Source of the DNA: Verrucomicrobiales bacterium
Lineage (GTDB): Bacteria > Verrucomicrobiota > Verrucomicrobiia > Limisphaerales > J093
Direction: 5' to 3'
Assembly (NCBI GenBank): GCA_024233215.1
Contig: JACKPW010000010.1
Span: 177,293-241,292 of the forward strand
DNA: 64,000 nucleotides
Shown in pieces: positions 31,680 to 41,106 of the stretch. The translations under genes were made by a program, and so were the position numbers. The notes beneath the pieces are model-generated. The model had not been told where the DNA came from. It saw nothing but the letters and a program-made list of their open reading frames with translations, and did not search any database. Numbering within the stretch: the stretch's first letter is position 1; every line of letters begins with the position of its first letter.

Positions 31680-34019
31680 TTAGGAAGCTTCGCTGCCTCC
31701 GTCACGCCCCGGCGTGTTCCGCAACAACACCTCGCGACCGACCAGGTAGAGAAACAGCGTCAACGCCACGAATGGCAGCAGCGACAGCCAGTCGGCGTGC
31801 GGCCCGGCGAACAGCGGATTGCTGGTCCGAGCCCAGTCGGTGATGTCGCCGTCCACCGTTGGCAACGCTCCGGCGATGAACGCGATGACGATCCCCGCAA
31901 TCGCGCCCCCCGCGATGTAACCGCTCGCCAGCAGCACGCCCGGGCTCTTGTCGCTCTCCGCGGCCAGGGTCGCCTCGTCCAGGTCGTGTTCGCGCAACTG
32001 ATGGCGCATCCGCCAGTCCACCAGCCACCGAATCAGCCCCCCCACGAAGATCGGCGCTGAAGAGGAGATCGGCAGGTAGACGCCAACCGCAAACGCGAGC
32101 GACGACACCCCGCACAGTTCCATCACCAGGGAGATCATCACGCCGAACAACACCAGGGCCCACGGCAACTTCGCATCGAGAATTCCCTTGATGATGTAGG
32201 ACATCAGCATTGCCTTGGGCGCCTCGAAGATCGTGCGGCCACCCCCCACGCCGGCCTCGCCCTTGAACGCCGGGTTGATCCCGGGATCGATGTACCAGAC
32301 TGCAGCACCGGAATCGTCCACGAGGTACTTGCCCTGGCGTCCCCCCGCGTCGTCCAGCTTCTGCCAGACCCGGTAGGTATTCGTGTCCTGGATGGTCACG
32401 GCATGACGCGCGGGGATCGTTGCCGATCCGGCAAATTCGGCGTCGGCCGGGGCGTGCAGGCCGGGCGCCACTTTCGCCACCGGGAGGTAGGCCGTGCCGG
32501 CGGAATTGAGTTCCAACAGAATTGGTCCCAGCACGAGCGCGCTGGCGGTGGCGCCGACAAGAATGGCGATCTGCTGGAAACGCGGAGTGCCGCCAATGAG
32601 AAAGCCGGTCTTCAGGTCCTGCGAGGTGGTGCCGCCATTCGAGGCCGCAATGCAAACGATGCCGCCCACCGAGAGGGCCGTGACGTAGTAGCCCCCGCCG
32701 GTCCACCCCACGATCAGGAAGATCAGGCAGGTCAGGAGCAACGTGGCCACCGTCATGCCGGAAATCGGGTTGGAGGAGGAACCGATTTCCCCCGTGAGCC
32801 GGGAAGAGACCGTCACAAAGAGAAAGCCGAAGATCACAATCAGGATGGCCCCCAGAAGGTTCATGTGCAGCGGGCGCGCAAACAGGATGGCCAACACCAG
32901 CGCCACCACACCCCCGCTAACGAAGCTCATCGGCAAGTCGCGGTCGGTGCGCGAAACCTGCGTATGGGCAACGGCGGCCTTGCGCAGATCAACAAGGCCG
33001 GCCCGCAGGCCGTGCCAGATCGTGGGCAGCGAACGCAACAGACTGATGATTCCGCCGGCCGCCACCGCCCCGGCCCCAATGTAGAGAATGTAGGTGCCGT
33101 GGATGTCCCCGGGCGACATCCGGCCGATGGGGATCGTCCCCGGCGCGACCGGGTCCGTCATCCCCTCGCCGAAAAACCGGATCAGCGGGATCAACAGCAG
33201 AAACGAAAGCGCGCCGCCGGCCATCATGATGCAGGAAATCCGCGGCCCGATGATGTAACCGACCCCGAGCAGTTCCGGGGAGATCTCGGCGGAAATCGAC
33301 CCGGCCTTCAGCGGCGGCCCGAAGATCTTCTCCGGGGTGTCCTTCCACAGTTTGAAGGCGGACATCATCGCCTTGTAGGCCAAGCCGACGCCGAAACCGG
33401 TGAAGATGGTCTTGGCGCTCACCCCGGCCACGGCACCCCGTTTGGCGGCGGCTTCGGCTTCGGCCTGGGCGACGACCGATGCCGCGGCCCTGGATTCGGC
33501 ATTGGCCCCGGCCTTGAGGACCTGCGCACAGGCCGTGCCCTCCGGATACTTGAGTTGGCCGTGCTGCGCCACAATGAGCGCCCGGCGCAACGGGATCATC
33601 ATCAGAATGCCCAGCAACCCGCCCAACACTCCCACCAGCATGACGCGCGTGATTTCGAGATCGAAACCCAGGATCATGATCGCCGGCATGGTGACACCCA
33701 GGCCAAACGCGATGGATTCCCCGGCCGACCCCGCCGTCTGGACGATGTTGTTCTCCAGGATCGTGGCGTCCCGGCCGCCGAACTTCGACCACATCCGGAA
33801 CAGGGCCAGCGAGATCACCGCCACCGGAATCGATGCACTCACGGTCAGGCCCACCTTGAGCACGAGGTAAAGCGACGAGGCCCCAAACACCATTCCGAGC
33901 AACGCCCCAATCACCACCGCGCGCAGGGTGAATTCGCGCATCGCCGTCTGGGCCGGGATGTACGGCTGGAAGTCGCCGCCGGGAATGCTGTCGGATCCTG
34001 TGTTGCTGGTGCTGGCCAT
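31680..34019 (-). CDS. OPT-family oligopeptide transporter
   Basis: Inner-membrane transporter of 779 residues with roughly sixteen hydrophobic helices. OPT-type stretches are present: EFTLRAVVIGALLGMVFGASSLYLVLK near the start, NNIVQTAGSAGESIAFGLG and KYPEGTACAQVLKAG. A hydrophilic loop of about 90 residues (roughly 510-600) interrupts the helices. OPT proteins carry oligopeptides, metal-siderophore chelates or glutathione conjugates; the cargo here is unknown. The ATG at 34019 is followed by a serine/threonine-rich leader. Monocistronic. Confidence 0.9.
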   Translation of the reverse strand: MASTSNTGSDSIPGGDFQPYIPAQTAMREFTLRAVVIGALLGMVFGASSLYLVLKVGLTVSASIPVAVISLALFRMWSKFGGRDATILENNIVQTAGSAGESIAFGLGVTMPAIMILGFDLEITRVMLVGVLGGLLGILMMIPLRRALIVAQHGQLKYPEGTACAQVLKAGANAESRAAASVVAQAEAEAAAKRGAVAGVSAKTIFTGFGVGLAYKAMMSAFKLWKDTPEKIFGPPLKAGSISAEISPELLGVGYIIGPRISCIMMAGGALSFLLLIPLIRFFGEGMTDPVAPGTIPIGRMSPGDIHGTYILYIGAGAVAAGGIISLLRSLPTIWHGLRAGLVDLRKAAVAHTQVSRTDRDLPMSFVSGGVVALVLAILFARPLHMNLLGAILIVIFGFLFVTVSSRLTGEIGSSSNPISGMTVATLLLTCLIFLIVGWTGGGYYVTALSVGGIVCIAASNGGTTSQDLKTGFLIGGTPRFQQIAILVGATASALVLGPILLELNSAGTAYLPVAKVAPGLHAPADAEFAGSATIPARHAVTIQDTNTYRVWQKLDDAGGRQGKYLVDDSGAAVWYIDPGINPAFKGEAGVGGGRTIFEAPKAMLMSYIIKGILDAKLPWALVLFGVMISLVMELCGVSSLAFAVGVYLPISSSAPIFVGGLIRWLVDWRMRHQLREHDLDEATLAAESDKSPGVLLASGYIAGGAIAGIVIAFIAGALPTVDGDITDWARTSNPLFAGPHADWLSLLPFVALTLFLYLVGREVLLRNTPGRDGGSEAS

Positions 34020-34133
34020 ATGCGTAAACCGTCGTTGTTTGCGTGCGCGAGCCGTCAGACGCTACCGAGGAAACGGGCCGCCGCGCAACGGTCATGTGGG
34101 TGCCGCATTCAAACGTCCGCACCGCCGTCGACC

Positions 34134-34165
34134 CGTGGCGGCGAACTGGCGTTCGGCGAGCCTCC
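34134..34165. repeat. Dispersed palindrome, family C, copy 1
   Basis: Contains GGCGAACTGGCGTTCGGCGA in inverse orientation relative to the copies at 50101, 52708 and 61068. The core pairs GCGAAC with GTTCGC around a 4-base centre. It lies in the 286-bp gap before the beta-helix gene, in which nothing else was recognised. Confidence 0.6.
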
Positions 34166-34305
34166 ACGGTCATCCCATCATCTCCAGGCGGTGAGGAGGC
34201 TCGGGGCCCGGCCAACGCCCGGCCGCCGCTACGGGGAGAGCGAGTGCCTCACCCATGGAGATGACTTGCCAGTCGGGGCCGGAAAACTGCTACCCTGAGC
34301 CGAGC

Positions 34306-36141
34306 ATGAAACACCTTCCGTTGCGAGCCATCCGCGCACTTCTGCTGATCGCAATCCTCCTCCCCGGATTGCCCCTGCGCGCCGGCACCTACGTGGTCAC
34401 CAGCACGGCGGATTCCGGTCCCGGCACGCTGCGGGAAGCGCTGGGTTCAGGCAGCGACCGCATCGAGTTCAACCTGCCCATCCAACCACCCGTGCAGACC
34501 ATCCGGCCGCTGACTCCCCTTCCGCCACTGGACGGAGTGATCCTCGACGGCTTCTCACAACCCGGGAGCCAACCCAACACCGATGCCGGCCTGGCTGACA
34601 ATGCGCTTCGCCTGATCCGGCTCGAAGGCGGCCTGATCGGACCCGGGCTCACCCCGGGACTGCAACTCGTGGGGCACAACAACGAGGTTCGCGGCCTGGT
34701 GATCGTCGGCTTTGCCACCGGCGTCCAACTGACCTCCTGCCGCGATTCCATCGTGGCGGGCTGCAGCATCGGTCTGGACGTGGACGGATTGCCCACCGCC
34801 AACACGGGCGACGGCCTGTTTCTCGAACGGTCCGTTTCCGGCGACTGCGTCCGCAACCGCATCGGCGGCCCCGCCCCCGCGGACCGCAACATCATCTCCG
34901 GCAACCGCCGGGGTATCTTCCTGTTCTTCGGGGCGAATCAAAACGTCATTCAGGGCAACCTCATCGGAACCGACGCCACCGGCCGGCTCCCCCGCGGCAA
35001 CCAGTTCCAGGGAGTGATGATCCAGTCGGGCAACGACAACCTCATCGGCGGCAGCGGCCCCGGCGAAGGCAACCTGATCGGCGCCAACTGGAGCGACCTC
35101 GAACTGCTCGGGGACAACCGTACGCGCGTTCAAGGCAACCACCTCGGCACCGCCGCGGCAGGGCCGGCAGCCCTGGGCGCGCAATTCGATGAAGTCGTCG
35201 CCAACACCAGCCGCGAGCTCACCCTCGGCGGAACCTTGCCGGGAGCCGGCAACGTCATCGGCAACGGCGGCCGTCACGGTGTCTCCCTTCACGGGGTGGA
35301 GGACTCCGTCGTGCTCGGCAACTGGATCGGGTCGGACGGCGGACTGCCCATCCCCAATGCCAACGGTGGCATCCGACTGGACACCTGCCACCGGGTGATG
35401 ATCGGCGATGCCTCCGAAGCCGGCGCGAACCGCATCTGGATGAACCTGGGCCCCGGTGTCTCCATCGCGTCAGGCGCGGAAAACCCGGTCCGTGGCAACT
35501 CGATCTGGGGCAACCGCGGTCCGGGCATTGACCTCGATCCATCCGGCCCCACTCCCAATGACCCGCTCGATGCGGACGACGGCCCCAACCGCTTGCAGAA
35601 TCATCCCGACCTGGTGGGCGCGAATCGTGTGGCTGGCAGCATTGAACTGACGGGCAAACTGCACAGCACGCCGGACCGGACCTTCGCGCTCGACTTCCAT
35701 TGGGGACCGGACGCCGGCGGTGGCTTCGAGTTCGCCGGGCGCGAGTGGTTCCATTCACTTTCGGTCCGGACCGACGCCGCGGGGGACGCGCCCTTCGGCT
35801 TCCTTCTGCCGGGCACCGACGTGCTGCCCGCTGGAGGTTGGGTCACCGCCACCGCCACCGATGCCGACGGCAACACGTCGGAGTTCGCCCCGCCAGTATG
35901 GCTGGCGGCGACGGAACCGCCTGCCCGGCTGCAACTGCGTCTGAGCGGGCAGGAACTGGAACTTCGCTGGCCGGCCCAACCGGGAATGCCCGCGGTCGAG
36001 TTCAGCCCCGCACTCGGAACCGGCGCCGAGTGGGGCACCGCTCCCGGCTCTCCGTCCGTCGAAGGAACGGATTTCCTGCTCAAGCTGCCATTCATCAACC
36101 CGGACGGTTCGGGCTTCTTCCGGCTGGCGCCGGGTGGTTGA
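34306..36141 (+). CDS. Secreted right-handed beta-helix protein
   Basis: Exported protein of 611 residues with a signal peptide (about 1-25, ending LPLRAG). The mature protein starts with the CSLREA-like pattern TYVVTSTADSGPGTLREAL, then a long series of short repeats with N-G and I-x-G steps (GNLIGTDATG, NLIGGSGPGEGNLIG, GNVIGNGG), typical of a parallel beta-helix of the pectate-lyase/NosD type. A C-terminal part (about 450-611) looks beta-sandwich-like. It could bind or cut polysaccharide, but no catalytic residues can be named. It heads the plus-strand glycan cluster, 50 bp before the GH2-sulfatase gene. Confidence 0.82.
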   Translation: MKHLPLRAIRALLLIAILLPGLPLRAGTYVVTSTADSGPGTLREALGSGSDRIEFNLPIQPPVQTIRPLTPLPPLDGVILDGFSQPGSQPNTDAGLADNALRLIRLEGGLIGPGLTPGLQLVGHNNEVRGLVIVGFATGVQLTSCRDSIVAGCSIGLDVDGLPTANTGDGLFLERSVSGDCVRNRIGGPAPADRNIISGNRRGIFLFFGANQNVIQGNLIGTDATGRLPRGNQFQGVMIQSGNDNLIGGSGPGEGNLIGANWSDLELLGDNRTRVQGNHLGTAAAGPAALGAQFDEVVANTSRELTLGGTLPGAGNVIGNGGRHGVSLHGVEDSVVLGNWIGSDGGLPIPNANGGIRLDTCHRVMIGDASEAGANRIWMNLGPGVSIASGAENPVRGNSIWGNRGPGIDLDPSGPTPNDPLDADDGPNRLQNHPDLVGANRVAGSIELTGKLHSTPDRTFALDFHWGPDAGGGFEFAGREWFHSLSVRTDAAGDAPFGFLLPGTDVLPAGGWVTATATDADGNTSEFAPPVWLAATEPPARLQLRLSGQELELRWPAQPGMPAVEFSPALGTGAEWGTAPGSPSVEGTDFLLKLPFINPDGSGFFRLAPGG

Positions 36142-36191
36142 CCTCAGCACTCAAGCGCCCCAAACGCGCTTCATCTCCCGGAAAGGAACCT

Positions 36192-39100
36192 ATGCTACTC
36201 CGCCCACCCACCCTCGCCGCCTTCCTCCTTACTCTGCTCCTGCCTTCAGGGATTGCACTCGCCCAACCGGGAACCCCCCCGTGCCTTTCCCTGGCCGGGT
36301 CCTGGCAGGTTCGAATCGACGAAGCGGACGAGGGACTGACCAATCAATGGTTCACCACGCCCCTGCAAACGGGCGAGTTCGCCAGCCTGCCCGGTTCCCT
36401 CGCCCAGAGCGACCTGGGTCATCCGTTCAATCCCGACACCGGCCGCTACGAGGGCCTGCCCAACCCGCCCTACCTCCGCTGGCCTTCCGCCGGCTACACC
36501 GACGCCCATCGACGCGACGACCTCGGCGTGTTGGTCGCAGCTCACATGACTTACGGGCCCGCCTGGTTTGAACGCCTGATCGAGGTGCCGCAGTCCTGGA
36601 CCGGTCGCGACCTGCGCTTGTCACTCGAACGGGTCAAGTGGCGCAGCGATCTCTGGCTGGATGGTCACCCCGTGTCCGGCACCGGCACTCGCGGACTTTA
36701 CACCCCGCACGTTTACGAACTGGGGCAGGTCGCTCCCGGTCCCCATCGGTTGACCCTGCGGATCGACAACCGGCCGCAACAGCCCCTCGGGATCGCGGGC
36801 CACGGTTACGGCATGGAAACCGAACCGCTGTGGCTCGGGGTGGCGGGCGCCATGGACCTGGTCGCGCTGGCCCGGCAACGCGTCGAACGGGTGACCGTGC
36901 ATCCCGCCGAGGATTTCCGCAGCGCACGGATCGACGTCGAACTCGGCGGCGAACTGACCGCCGGCGCCGGCACGACGCTGCAGGTGCAGGTGGTCGATCC
37001 TGACGATGAACGCGTAGTCGGTGAGGCATCCCATCGCATCCTGCCGGGCGACATTGCAGTGCCGCGTTCGGTGGACGTGAAATTCGACAAGCCGGCTCAG
37101 GCCTGGGACGAGTTCACGCCAAAGCTGTATGACATTCGTTGGAACCTGCTCGGCAACGGACACTCCATCCAGGCCGGCAGCAAGCGCGTCGGTTTCCGAT
37201 TGTTCTCACGCGAAGGCCGTCACATCACGCTCAACGGCAAACCCATCTTCCTCCGGGGCAACCTCGATTGCGCCATCCACCCGGACTCCCAAACACCTCC
37301 GACCGACCGCGCATGGTGGGAGCGCGTCCTGGGCATCCACCAGCAGGCGGGATTCAATCATATCCGCTTTCATACCTGGTGCCCGCCGGACACCGCCTTC
37401 GAAGTGGCTGACGAACTCGGCCTCTACCTGCAGGTCGAGACGACCTACTGGGTCGACGACTGGGTCGCCAACACGGAGCCGCATCCCCGCGCCTTCGGAA
37501 CCGACCCGGACGTGGATGCCTGGGTCGAGGCGGAGGCGCTGCGCATCATCCGGCAGTTCGAGCATCACCCGTCGTTCGCCCTGTTCTGCGTCGGAAATGA
37601 GTTCGGGATGAAGCAGACCGACTGGGGCAAAATGCAGGAATTCGTGGCGCGGATGAAGGCGGCCACCGACCACGTCCTGGTCACCGGAACCACCGCCCGC
37701 CGAAGTCTGGCGGCCGACGACTACTGGGTGACTCACAACAGCGGCGCCGCCACCCGTGGCATCGGTCCCGCCCGTACCGACTGGGACTTCGCGAAGGCCG
37801 TCGATGCCAGCGACAAGCCGGTGATCTCCCACGAGACCGGCCAACGCCCGAGCTGGCCGGATTACGCCACCCTGCTGCCACGCTTCGATGGTGTGATGCA
37901 ACCCTGGAACCTGCGTCGCCTTCAGGCGCGCGACGAGGCCGCGGGCTGCACGGATCACGAACGTCGGGCCGAGGCGTCCGCCCGCTTTGCGCTGGTTCAG
38001 TACAAAAGCGAACACGAGGGCTTCCGACGGACGCGGGATCTGGCGGGGTACCAGTTGTTGATGCTGCACGATTTCACCGGACAGGGCGAGGCACTCGTGG
38101 GTTTGCTCGACCCGTTCTTCCGCGTAAAGCCGGGGATCACGCTCGACGCCATCCGGGCTTGGAACGGACCCACCGTCCCGCTGGCACGGTTCGCACGCTA
38201 CACCTGGAACTGCACGGAGACGTTCCGGGCGCAACTCCAGGTCGCCCACGAGGGGCCGGGGCCAATCGAAGCCGCGATGCCCAAATGGGAACTGGCCACC
38301 CGGGACGGTCACCGGATCGCCGGGGGATCACTCCCCACCCGCGACATCCCGGATCATGCACTGACCGACTTGGGGCCGATCGAGGTAACGCTGGAATCCC
38401 TGACAACAGCCACCGCCCTGCGCCTGACGCTCGAGGTCGGGAACGCCCGCAATCAGTGGAACCTCTGGGCCTACCCGTCCCTGTCCGACGAGTCTGAGCC
38501 GTCAGAACAGACTCCCGACCCCGTCCTCCTGACCCACAACCTGGACCAGGCCGCCCTGACCGCCCTGGCCCAGGGCGAATCGGTGGTACTGCTCACCCAC
38601 GGAACAACGTTGCCGAATGCCCGACAGATCACCTGGGCCAGCACCTACTGGACCGGCGCCTGGGGCTGGGGCAACGGCATGGGACTGCTCATCGACGCCG
38701 ACCATCCCGCACTGGCCGGCTTCCCCACCGACACCCATTCCGACTGGCAATGGCACGACCTCGTGCAGGGCGGCCAGGCAATTCGACTGCCCGCGGAACT
38801 CGCCGATGACGCGATGATCGTCGAGCAGTTGGCGGACTTCCACAAACCGGCACGCGAGGCCTGCCTCTGTGAAGTGCAGGTCGGTGCGGGGCGACTCCTC
38901 GTCTGCGGCCTGGACCTCAGCCGCAACCTTGAACAACGGCCCGCCGCCCGGGCACTGCGATCCAGCCTCCTCGCTTACGCCGCGACCGGGGTGGGGCCGG
39001 ACCGCCGTGCCGACCGCCCTGCCACCATCACCGTGCAGGAGGCCATCTCGCTCTTCCGCGGAATCCGCTTTGGCAAGACCGGAGTCGCTCACATCGAGGC

Positions 39101-40976
39101 GGACGCCTCGCATCCCGGGAGCGGTCCCGAGAATGTTCTCGATGGCAATCCCAACACCATCTGGCACACGCCCTGGGGCAACACCGAACCACCGCATCCG
39201 CACTCCCTGTTCCTCGACCTCGGCGAACCACGTCGCATCAGCGGTCTGCACCTCCTGCCACGTCAGGATTCGAGCAACGGCCGGTTCAAGGAGGTTGCCG
39301 TGTATGCCTCCGCCCAGGACCGCAACTGGGGCGACCCGGTGGCGGTGAAAACGCTCGAGGACAACAGCGCCCTCCAGCAGTTGTCATTCCCGCCACAGAG
39401 GGTCCGCTTCCTGAAACTCGAGATCCGATCCGAAGTCGCCGATCGTCCCTGGGCTTCGCTGGCCGAGCTTGCAGTGATCGATGCGCCCAACCCCCCGAAC
39501 CTCCTCGTGATCTACGCCGACGACCTCGGCTACGGCGACGTCCAGTGCTACAACCCGGAGCGCGGCAGCATCCCGACGCCGAACATCGACCGCCTCGCGG
39601 CCCAGGGCATGCGGTTCACTGACGCCCACACGTCATCCGGCGTCTGTTCGCCCTCCCGCTATACGCTTCTCACCGGCCGCTACCATTGGCGGTCACGCTT
39701 GCAGCGCGGGATCGTGGGCCTGTGGGAAAGGCCGCTCATTCCGCCGGATCGACTCACCATTGGCAGTCTGGCGAAGCGAAACGGTTACCGCACCGCCTGC
39801 ATCGGCAAGTGGCACCTGGGCTGGCAATGGCCCATCCCCGCCGACACGAAGGAGCTGTTCGCAACCACCGGTTACGGAGGCCGAAAGGACCTCACCGCCA
39901 CAGAGGAACACCGCGCCGCGTGGCGCGCGGTGTTTTCGCAGCCAATTCCCGGCGGCCCCACCGCCGTCGGCTTCGACGAGTACTTCGGGACCGATGTCCC
40001 CAACTGGCCGCCCTACTGTTTCATCGAAAACGACCGCACCGTGGGCATTCCCAGCGAATACGCCGACCCCGCACTTTTCGGAAAGAACCTCGCCAGCCAA
40101 CAGGGACCGGCGCTCGCCGGCTGGACACTCGAACCCATCCTGCCTGCATTGGGAGAACGCGCGACCGCAGTGATTCGACGGGAGGCAGCAACGCCCCCGC
40201 CTTTCCTCATCTATCTGTCGCTGACTGCGCCACACACCCCGTTGGCCGTAACCGGGGAGTGGCAGGGAAAGAGCGGGCTCAATCCCTACGCCGACTTCGT
40301 CATGGAGACGGATGCCGTCGTGGGTCGGGTGCTTGATGCGCTCGAGAAAAGCGGCGCGGCTGACAACACGCTCGTCGTGTTCACCAGCGACAATGGTTGC
40401 GCGCCTTACATCGGGGTCGAGGAACTCGAGGCGAAGGGCCATTTTCCCAGCGGGCCGCTGCGCGGTTACAAGTCGGACGCGTGGGAGGGCGGCCATCGCG
40501 TGCCCTTCATTGTGCGGTGGCCCGGCGTGGTGCAACCGGGCCGCGTTTGCGAACAACTCGCACACCAGGCCGATCTCCTGGCCACGATGGCGGAGATCCT
40601 CGGCACTGAGCTCGCCGACCACGAGGGCGAGGACAGCTTCAGCCTGCTGCCACTCTTCAAGGGAGGCAGCCAACCGGTTCGAGCAAACGCCGTCAGCACC
40701 GGCATGAACGGCCTGCCCGCCGTGCGTCTCGGCCAATGGAAATACCTCCCCGGTCCGGGATCCGGTGGCTGGAGCAAAGGCCCCGCCCCGTCGCAACCCG
40801 TCCAACTCTACGACCTGGCCAATGACCCCGGCGAAACCCGGAACCTCGCCACCGACCAACCGGACCGCGTCACCCAAATGCAGGCCCTGCTCGAAGAGCT
40901 CATCACCGACGGCCGCAGCACCCCCGGCGCCCTTCAAGAGAACGACGTCAAAGTCCGCCGCTTTCCCACCCCATGA
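36192..40976 (+). CDS. Glycoside hydrolase family 2 - F5/8C - sulfatase fusion
   Basis: Exported protein of 1594 residues, three modules in one frame. Residues ~30-620 are GH2-like (sugar-binding sandwich, Ig-like domain, TIM barrel). Glu470 in CVGNEFG is the likely acid/base and Glu548 in VISHETGQ the likely nucleophile; their 78-residue spacing matches LacZ (76). A linker and unassigned beta domain follow. Residues ~966-1098 look like an F5/8-type carbohydrate-binding domain. Residues ~1100-1594 are an S1 sulfatase: NLLVIYADDLGYGDVQ holds metal ligands, and Cys1152 in GVCSPSRYTLLTGR is the formylglycine site. A good ribosome site (AAAGGAACC) precedes the ATG. It should release both a sugar and a sulfate from one polymer. 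A sulfatase-modifying enzyme is not in the window. Confidence 0.88.
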   Translation: MLLRPPTLAAFLLTLLLPSGIALAQPGTPPCLSLAGSWQVRIDEADEGLTNQWFTTPLQTGEFASLPGSLAQSDLGHPFNPDTGRYEGLPNPPYLRWPSAGYTDAHRRDDLGVLVAAHMTYGPAWFERLIEVPQSWTGRDLRLSLERVKWRSDLWLDGHPVSGTGTRGLYTPHVYELGQVAPGPHRLTLRIDNRPQQPLGIAGHGYGMETEPLWLGVAGAMDLVALARQRVERVTVHPAEDFRSARIDVELGGELTAGAGTTLQVQVVDPDDERVVGEASHRILPGDIAVPRSVDVKFDKPAQAWDEFTPKLYDIRWNLLGNGHSIQAGSKRVGFRLFSREGRHITLNGKPIFLRGNLDCAIHPDSQTPPTDRAWWERVLGIHQQAGFNHIRFHTWCPPDTAFEVADELGLYLQVETTYWVDDWVANTEPHPRAFGTDPDVDAWVEAEALRIIRQFEHHPSFALFCVGNEFGMKQTDWGKMQEFVARMKAATDHVLVTGTTARRSLAADDYWVTHNSGAATRGIGPARTDWDFAKAVDASDKPVISHETGQRPSWPDYATLLPRFDGVMQPWNLRRLQARDEAAGCTDHERRAEASARFALVQYKSEHEGFRRTRDLAGYQLLMLHDFTGQGEALVGLLDPFFRVKPGITLDAIRAWNGPTVPLARFARYTWNCTETFRAQLQVAHEGPGPIEAAMPKWELATRDGHRIAGGSLPTRDIPDHALTDLGPIEVTLESLTTATALRLTLEVGNARNQWNLWAYPSLSDESEPSEQTPDPVLLTHNLDQAALTALAQGESVVLLTHGTTLPNARQITWASTYWTGAWGWGNGMGLLIDADHPALAGFPTDTHSDWQWHDLVQGGQAIRLPAELADDAMIVEQLADFHKPAREACLCEVQVGAGRLLVCGLDLSRNLEQRPAARALRSSLLAYAATGVGPDRRADRPATITVQEAISLFRGIRFGKTGVAHIEADASHPGSGPENVLDGNPNTIWHTPWGNTEPPHPHSLFLDLGEPRRISGLHLLPRQDSSNGRFKEVAVYASAQDRNWGDPVAVKTLEDNSALQQLSFPPQRVRFLKLEIRSEVADRPWASLAELAVIDAPNPPNLLVIYADDLGYGDVQCYNPERGSIPTPNIDRLAAQGMRFTDAHTSSGVCSPSRYTLLTGRYHWRSRLQRGIVGLWERPLIPPDRLTIGSLAKRNGYRTACIGKWHLGWQWPIPADTKELFATTGYGGRKDLTATEEHRAAWRAVFSQPIPGGPTAVGFDEYFGTDVPNWPPYCFIENDRTVGIPSEYADPALFGKNLASQQGPALAGWTLEPILPALGERATAVIRREAATPPPFLIYLSLTAPHTPLAVTGEWQGKSGLNPYADFVMETDAVVGRVLDALEKSGAADNTLVVFTSDNGCAPYIGVEELEAKGHFPSGPLRGYKSDAWEGGHRVPFIVRWPGVVQPGRVCEQLAHQADLLATMAEILGTELADHEGEDSFSLLPLFKGGSQPVRANAVSTGMNGLPAVRLGQWKYLPGPGSGGWSKGPAPSQPVQLYDLANDPGETRNLATDQPDRVTQMQALLEELITDGRSTPGALQENDVKVRRFPTP

Positions 40977-40988
40977 ACCAAGCGACGC

Positions 40989-41042
40989 GGTCAGTCCTGC
41001 AGCTATTGGCGGTGCTCCCTCCGCCAATAGTGAGGACTGACC
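40989..41042. repeat. Nested double hairpin after the GH2-sulfatase gene
   Basis: Outer arms GGTCAGTCCT (40989-40998) and AGGACTGACC (41033-41042) and inner arms CTATTGGCGG (41003-41012) and CCGCCAATAG (41021-41030) are all perfect. The whole would fold into one long interrupted hairpin. No T-run follows, so it may be an attenuating or stabilising 3' structure, or a copy of another repeat family. Confidence 0.7.
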
Positions 41043-41106
41043 CTCGAGCGGCCGCACCGTTTCCAGGTCCCGATTCGTGACACACGGTTTGTCATCAATA
41101 CTCCCC

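Noticed and set aside
32403..34298. Plus-strand open frame of 631 codons opposite the OPT transporter
   Set aside because: Very rich in His, Arg, Gln and Gly, no hydrophobic core; the opposite strand encodes a convincing membrane transporter.
35700..36191. N-terminal extension of the GH2-sulfatase fusion
   Set aside because: The frame is open upstream but overlaps the beta-helix gene and encodes low-complexity sequence; the ATG at 36192 has a good ribosome site and starts a signal peptide.
40989..41042. Classical Rho-independent terminator
   Set aside because: The hairpin is strong but no run of T residues follows on either strand.
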